Assembly (NCBI RefSeq): GCF_907165205.1
Contig: NC_058196.1
Location: 27,632,501-27,696,500, forward strand
Length of the DNA: 64,000 nt
DNA from: Coccinella septempunctata
Lineage: Eukaryota > Arthropoda > Insecta > Coleoptera > Coccinellidae
Direction of reading: 5' to 3'
Position 1 is the stretch's first letter, and each line of letters opens with the position of its first letter. Shown here one piece after another: positions 59,101 to 64,000 of this stretch. The translations under genes and the position numbers were made by a program. The notes beneath the pieces are model-generated. The model saw nothing but the letters and a program-made list of their open reading frames with translations, had not been told where the DNA came from and did no database searches.

Positions 59101-62100
59101 TCGAACACGCTGAATCTATTGCGTGTATTTTCGAGAGCCTATCTCCCTTCGTTTAGATTTTCATCTTGGAAATGGCATTTTTCAAAAATTTGCAATTTTC
59201 AATCTGCGATATCTCCTGTTATATTCGTCTGATCGAATTGGGATTTCCGGTTATATAATCAGCGTTGCCTAGGCTTCCACCCCAGCACAAAAACTCGATT
59301 TCGAAAATCTCGATTTTTTGGGTCAAAAATGAGCAAGGGGTTAGACCCCCCTAAAATGACATATTTGCTACTCTGTCTGAAAATCAGGATGTTCTATTAC
59401 TGTCTAAGGATATGGAGTGCATAGAATTTGTTTCGAAGATTCTAGAAAACCAGACAGTTGATGATTCAATAGAGAATTGTACTCCAGAGAGCTCTTCGAA
59501 GTCAACTCGAAAATGAAAAGTGGAAAAACAAAAAAAATTATTTTCTCCTAAACAGGGCCAGATATTTGAAATTTTGGTATGAAAATATAGGTTTTCGAAC
59601 ACGCTGAATCTATTGCGAGCAATTTCGAAAGCCTATCTCCCTTCGTTTAGATTTTCATCTTGGAAATGGCATTTTTCAAAAATTTGCAATTTTCAATCTG
59701 CGATATCTCCTGTTATATTCGTCTGATCGAATTGGGATTTCCGGTTATATAATCAGCGTTGCCTAGGCTTCCACCCCAGCACAAAAACTCGATTTCGAAA
59801 ATCTCGATTTTTTGGGTCAAAAATGAGCAAGGGGTTAGACCCCCCTAAAATGACATATTTGCTACTCTGTCTGAAAATCAGGATGTTCTATTACTGTCTT
59901 AGGATATGGAGTGCATAGAACTTGTTTTGAAGATTCTAGAAAACCAAACAGTTGATGATTCAATAGAGAATTGTACTCCAGAGAGCTCTTCGAAGTCAAC
60001 TCGAAAATGAAAAGTGGAAAAACGAAAAAATTTATTTTCTCCTAAACAGAGCCAGATATTTGAAATTTTGGTATGAAAATATAGGTTTTCGAACACGCTG
60101 AATCTATTGCGAGCAATTACGAAAGCCTATCTCCCTTCGTTTAGATTTTCATCTTGGAAATGGCATTTTTCAAAAATTTGCGAATTTCAATCTGCGATAT
60201 CTCCTGTTATATTCGTCTGATCGAATTGGGATTTCCGGTTATATAATCAGCGTTGCCTAGGCTTCCACCCCAGCACAAAAACTCGATTTCGAATATCTCG
60301 ATTTTTTGGGTCAAAAATGAGCAAGGGGTTAGACCCCCCTAAAATAACATATTTGCTACTCTGTCTGAAAATCAGGATGTTCTATTACTGTCTTAGGATA
60401 TGGAGTGCATAGAACTTGTTTTGAAGATTCTAGAAAACCAAACAGTTGATGATTCAATAGAGAATTGTACTCCAGAGAGCTCTTCGAAGTCAACTCGAAA
60501 ATGAAAAGTGGAAAAACAAAAAAAATTATTTTCTCCTAAACAGGGCCAGATATTTGAAATTTTGGTATGAAAATATAGGTTTTCGAACACGCTGAATCTA
60601 TTGCGAGTATTTTCGAGAGCCTATCTGCCTTCGTTTAGATTTTCATCTTGGAAATGGCATTTTTCAAAAATTGCAATTTTCAATCTTCGATATCTCCTGT
60701 TATATTCGTCTGATCGAATTGGGATTTCCGGTTATATAATCAGCGTTGCCTAGGCTTCCACCCCAGCACAAAAACTCGATTTCGAAAATCTCGATTTTTT
60801 GGGTCAAAAATGAGCAAGGGGTTAGACCCCCCAAAAATGACATATTTGCTACTCTGTCTGAAAATCAGGATGCTCTATTACTGTCTCAGGACATGGAGTG
60901 CATAGAATTTATTTTGAAGATTCTTGAAAACCAAACAGTTGATGATTCAATAGAGAATTGTACTCCAGAGAGCTTTTCGAAGTCAACTCGAAAATGAAAA
61001 GTGGAAAAACAAAAAAAATTATTTTCTCCTAAGCAGGCCCGGATATTTGAAATTTTTGCATGAAAATATAGGTTTTCGAACACGCGAACACGCTGAATCT
61101 ATTGCGAGTATTTTCGAGAGCCTATCTGCCTTCGTTTAGATTTTCATCTTGGAAATGGCATTTTTAAAAAATTTGCGAATTTCAATCTGCAATATCTTCT
61201 GTTATATTCGTCTGATCGAATTGGGATTTCCGGTTATATAATCAGCGTTGCCTAGGCTTCCACCCTAGCACAAAAACTCGATTTCGAAAATCCCGATTTT
61301 TTGGGTCAAAAATGAGCAAGGGGTTAGACCCCCCTAAAATGACCTATTTGCTACTCTGTCTGAAAATAAGGATGTTCTATTACTGTCTTAGGATATGGAG
61401 TGCATAGAATTTGTTTTGAAGATTCTAGAAAACCAAACAGTTGATGATTCAATAGAGAATTGCACTCCAGAGAGCTTTTCGAAGTCAACTCGAAAATGAA
61501 AAGTGGAAAAACAAAAAAAATTATTTTCTCCTAAGCAGGCCCGGATATTTGAAATTTTTGCATGAAAATATAGGTTTTCGAACACGCTGAATCTATTGCG
61601 AGTATTTTTGAGAGCCTATCTGCCTTCGTTTAGATTTTCATCTTGGAAATGGCATTTTTCAAAAATTTGCGAATTTCAATCTGCGATATCTTCTGTTATA
61701 TTCGTCTGATCGAATTGGGATTTCCGGTTATATAATCAGCGTTGCCTAGGCTTCCACCCTAGCACAAAAACTCGATTTCGAAAATCTCGAATTTTTGGAT
61801 CAAAAATGAGCAAGGGGTTAGACCCCCCTAAAATGACATATTTGCTACTCTGTCTGAAAATCAGGATGTTCTAATACTGTCTTAGGATATGGAGTGCATA
61901 GAATTTGTTTTGAATATTCTAGAAAACCAAACAGTTGATGATTCAATAGAGAATTGTACTCCAGAGAGCTCTTCGAAGTCAACTCGAAAATGAAAAGTGG
62001 AAAAACAAAAAAAATTATTTTCTCCTGAACAGGGCCAGATATTTGTAATTTTGATATGAAAATATAGGTTTTCGAACACGCTGAATCTATTGCGAGCAAT

Positions 62101-62633
62101 TTCCAAAGCCTATCTTCCTTTGTTTAGATTTTCATCCTGGAAATTGCATTTTTCGAAAATTGCAATTTTCAATCTGCCATATCTCCTGTTATATTCTTCT
62201 GGTCCAATTGGGATTTCCGGTTATGTAATGAGCGTTGCCTAGGCTTCCACCCTAGCATAAAAACTCTATTTCGAAAATCTCGATTTTTTGGGTCAAAAAT
62301 GAGCAAGGGGTTAGACCCCCCTAAAATGACCTATTTGCTACTCTGTCTGAAAATTAGGATGTTCCATTACTATCCTAGGATATGGAGTGCATAGAATTTG
62401 TATTGAAGATTCTAGAAAACCGAACAGTTGATGATTCAATAGAGAATTGTACTCCAGAGGGATCTTCGAAGTCAACTCGAAAATGAAAAGTGGAAAAACA
62501 AAAAAAATTATTTTTTCCTAAACAGGGCCAGATATTTGTAATTTTGGTATTAAAATATAGGTTATCGAACATGCTGAACCTATAGAGTGCAATTTAGAGG
62601 GCCTATCTCCTTTCGTTCAGATTTTCATCTAGA
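56187..62633 (+). repeat. Satellite array 2, ~13 tandem monomers of ~494 bp
   Basis: Same family as 9456-18775, same orientation. GGATATGGAGTGCATAGAA recurs near 56444, 56938, 57432, 57926, 58420, 58914, 59408, 59902, 60396, 60890 (as GGACATGG), 61392, 61885 and 62379. Array-specific bases include GGAAAAACAAAAAAA and CTTGGAAATGGC. The step at 60890-61392 is 502 bp because CGAACACG is duplicated near 61078-61094. Both outermost parts are more diverged. Confidence 0.97.
57902..60865 (+). repeat. Higher-order (trimer) repeats inside array 2
   Basis: Two consecutive ~1482-bp trimers. Monomers at 57902 and 59384 share CTAAGGATATGG and GAATTTG. Those at 58417 and 59899 share ACGAAAAAATTTA, AGAGCCAG, ATTACGAAAG and TTTCGAATATCTCG. 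Those at 58911 and 60393 share AACAAAAAAAATTA and the TATTTTCGAGAGCC variant (GTGTATTTTCGAG in one, GAGTATTTTCGAG in the other). Copies three monomers apart are more alike than neighbours. Confidence 0.88.
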
Positions 62634-64000
62634 AGAATTGCTCTATCCTATCAGAATATGTATAGGTAACATTTAGATCTACGATTATACGATTATAAAG
62701 CTGTCATTCCTAGCAGCGTTCATTATCCAGATTCGATGTTTCAAAAAAAAACTTTCAGAACAAAAAAATTGAAAAAAGAAACACATCATTTAAAGGTTTC
62801 TCTGAAAGTCATATGGACACATAGAAAATATGTGTAAAAATTGACGTTGAAACCTCAGCTACCTTTTTATATAAGACACCACCAGAAATTTCATACACTT
62901 AGTCAGTTGTTTATTGGCATCTTCGAAACGCAGGTAAATCTCTCAAACCACCCCTAGATCCCCTGAATATAACCCCTTTCATACATCGACACTCACCAAT
63001 TTCCACAACGTCCGACTTTCGTCCGCTTTCTAACACTCGAGAAACACGCAAAAAAAATTTACCACAACCTTTTCTATACGCATCCCGATTCAAACGGCCC
63101 GAGACCGTCCGTATATTATTCAAAACGGGGTCGCCCCGTGGAGGTATCGCAAAAAAAATGGCCTACTTTCTAAGGATCCTCGTGACGGGACACGGAGAAA
63201 CTTTCTACGAATTACAAACGATGACTGTTTGTAGTCTAGTCTTGACGCGACCGACGATTCGAGTTTGATGCGATGATAGTGGTCCGAAACTAGAAGTGCG
63301 AATGTACATACGAGTACATCAATGAATTGCGAGTGAGAGGAGTAAACACGTGAAATATCATCGGTTAGGATTTCAATTACGGCCGTGTCAGACGCTCTGT
63401 ATTCGTGATTTATGTGTCTCGAAATAGACGTGTACGATCGATGCTGGTTACTGGATTATTTTCGGGATAATTAGCGATTCCTCTAGATGACTTGGAATGG
63501 ATGTAGCTGAATCAAAATTGCAGTAAGTAGTGGGATGATCACGAAGATACGTAGAATTGGCGTCGCAATTCAATTTGATCATTCGTTCGATTTCGATAAC
63601 GCCAAAATTCTAGATTATTGCAACAACTATCAAAAAAGAATCTTCCTAGAAATGTGCTACATCGATGAACACAAAAAATTATATCAACAGGCGAATGGAC
63701 ATACAAGGCCTAAGTAATATATATAGCTACCTCCTGGTCTTAGATAAAAAGATACCCCCAGTAGCTCATTAAATTAGATACCACTTCTTGAAATTGAAGA
63801 AGGAGTGATGTGTCAACTCAGTGCTCTGTGCTCTCTGTATCTATGGCGCTTTTCCTCACCTACTTACCAAAGGTGCACATTTTTTCAAATTGAATTCTTC
63901 CTGAATGGGAGTATGCTAGGTCTCCAACTGTCTTTAAAAATGAGACCATAACAAATGAGATAGTTACATTCCATGAGGCTTGTTTTGTCAATTTGTACAC
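62634..64000. other. Flank of array 2; CpG-richer part with a possible splice donor
   Basis: Bases 62990-63480 are CpG-richer. On the minus strand, GAAATTG followed by GTGAGT (62996-62991) makes a good donor, but no convincing acceptor or coding start precedes it. Only short frames otherwise (60-70 codons, no domain). Confidence 0.35.

Noticed and set aside
11551..62572. A 65-codon minus-strand frame repeated in nearly every satellite monomer, as a possible conserved peptide
   Set aside because: Its conservation follows from array homogenisation. The differences between the two arrays that I checked (for example Tyr/Phe, His/Cys, Arg/Trp, Ser/Asn) change the residue, with little sign of a silent excess. 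A second overlapping frame is equally open.

Overview
The window is eukaryotic and looks like gene-poor insect DNA, probably from a beetle. This rests on long AT-rich stretches, a Tc1-type transposon with TA target duplications, non-LTR retrotransposon wreckage, many short non-autonomous DNA elements with insect-type termini, a nuclear tRNA, and exon-like segments with GT/AG signals. Species cannot be fixed from sequence alone. I found no intact long protein-coding gene. Most open frames are chance frames in AT-rich DNA or lie inside repeats.

Layout. 1-8.8 kb: AT-rich DNA holding one full-length but dead Tc1-like element (977-2477). 8.8-9.2 kb: a CpG-richer, regulatory-looking patch. 9.46-18.8 kb: two blocks of a ~494-bp tandem satellite, the first framed by a ~260-bp direct repeat. 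19-24.5 kb: one copy of a short element with GGGAGA-type ends, a diverged copy of a ~700-bp MITE, and two foldback elements lying side by side. 24.5-31.5 kb: more MITEs and a 2.5-kb inverted pair around a ~950-bp spacer. 33-46.2 kb: four MITE families (one nested inside another), a non-LTR remnant, the second GGGAGA element in opposite orientation, a foldback with a perfect 73-bp stem, a candidate zinc-finger-like exon on the minus strand (37216-37384), and an intact tRNA-Arg(CCT). 46.9-50.1 kb: CpG-rich segments with homeodomain-type sites, a second dead non-LTR element (minus strand), and a short GC-rich open frame. 50-53 kb: plain AT-rich DNA. 53.3 kb: a compact promoter-like cluster with three RFX X-box motifs. 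54.25-54.95 kb: the best MITE copy. 56.2-62.6 kb: a second satellite array of the same family. 62.6-64 kb: a CpG-richer flank with a possible minus-strand splice donor.

The strongest signals are (i) the satellite, present at two loci ~38 kb apart, with trimeric higher-order structure in both and recurring block ends at one monomer phase; (ii) several unrelated-looking short elements that share CAGGGTG termini and TA duplications; and (iii) foldbacks with arms from 110 bp to ~0.6-0.9 kb. There is no operon or pathway to describe. The putative functional items are the tRNA, the candidate exon and the CpG-rich regulatory candidates.
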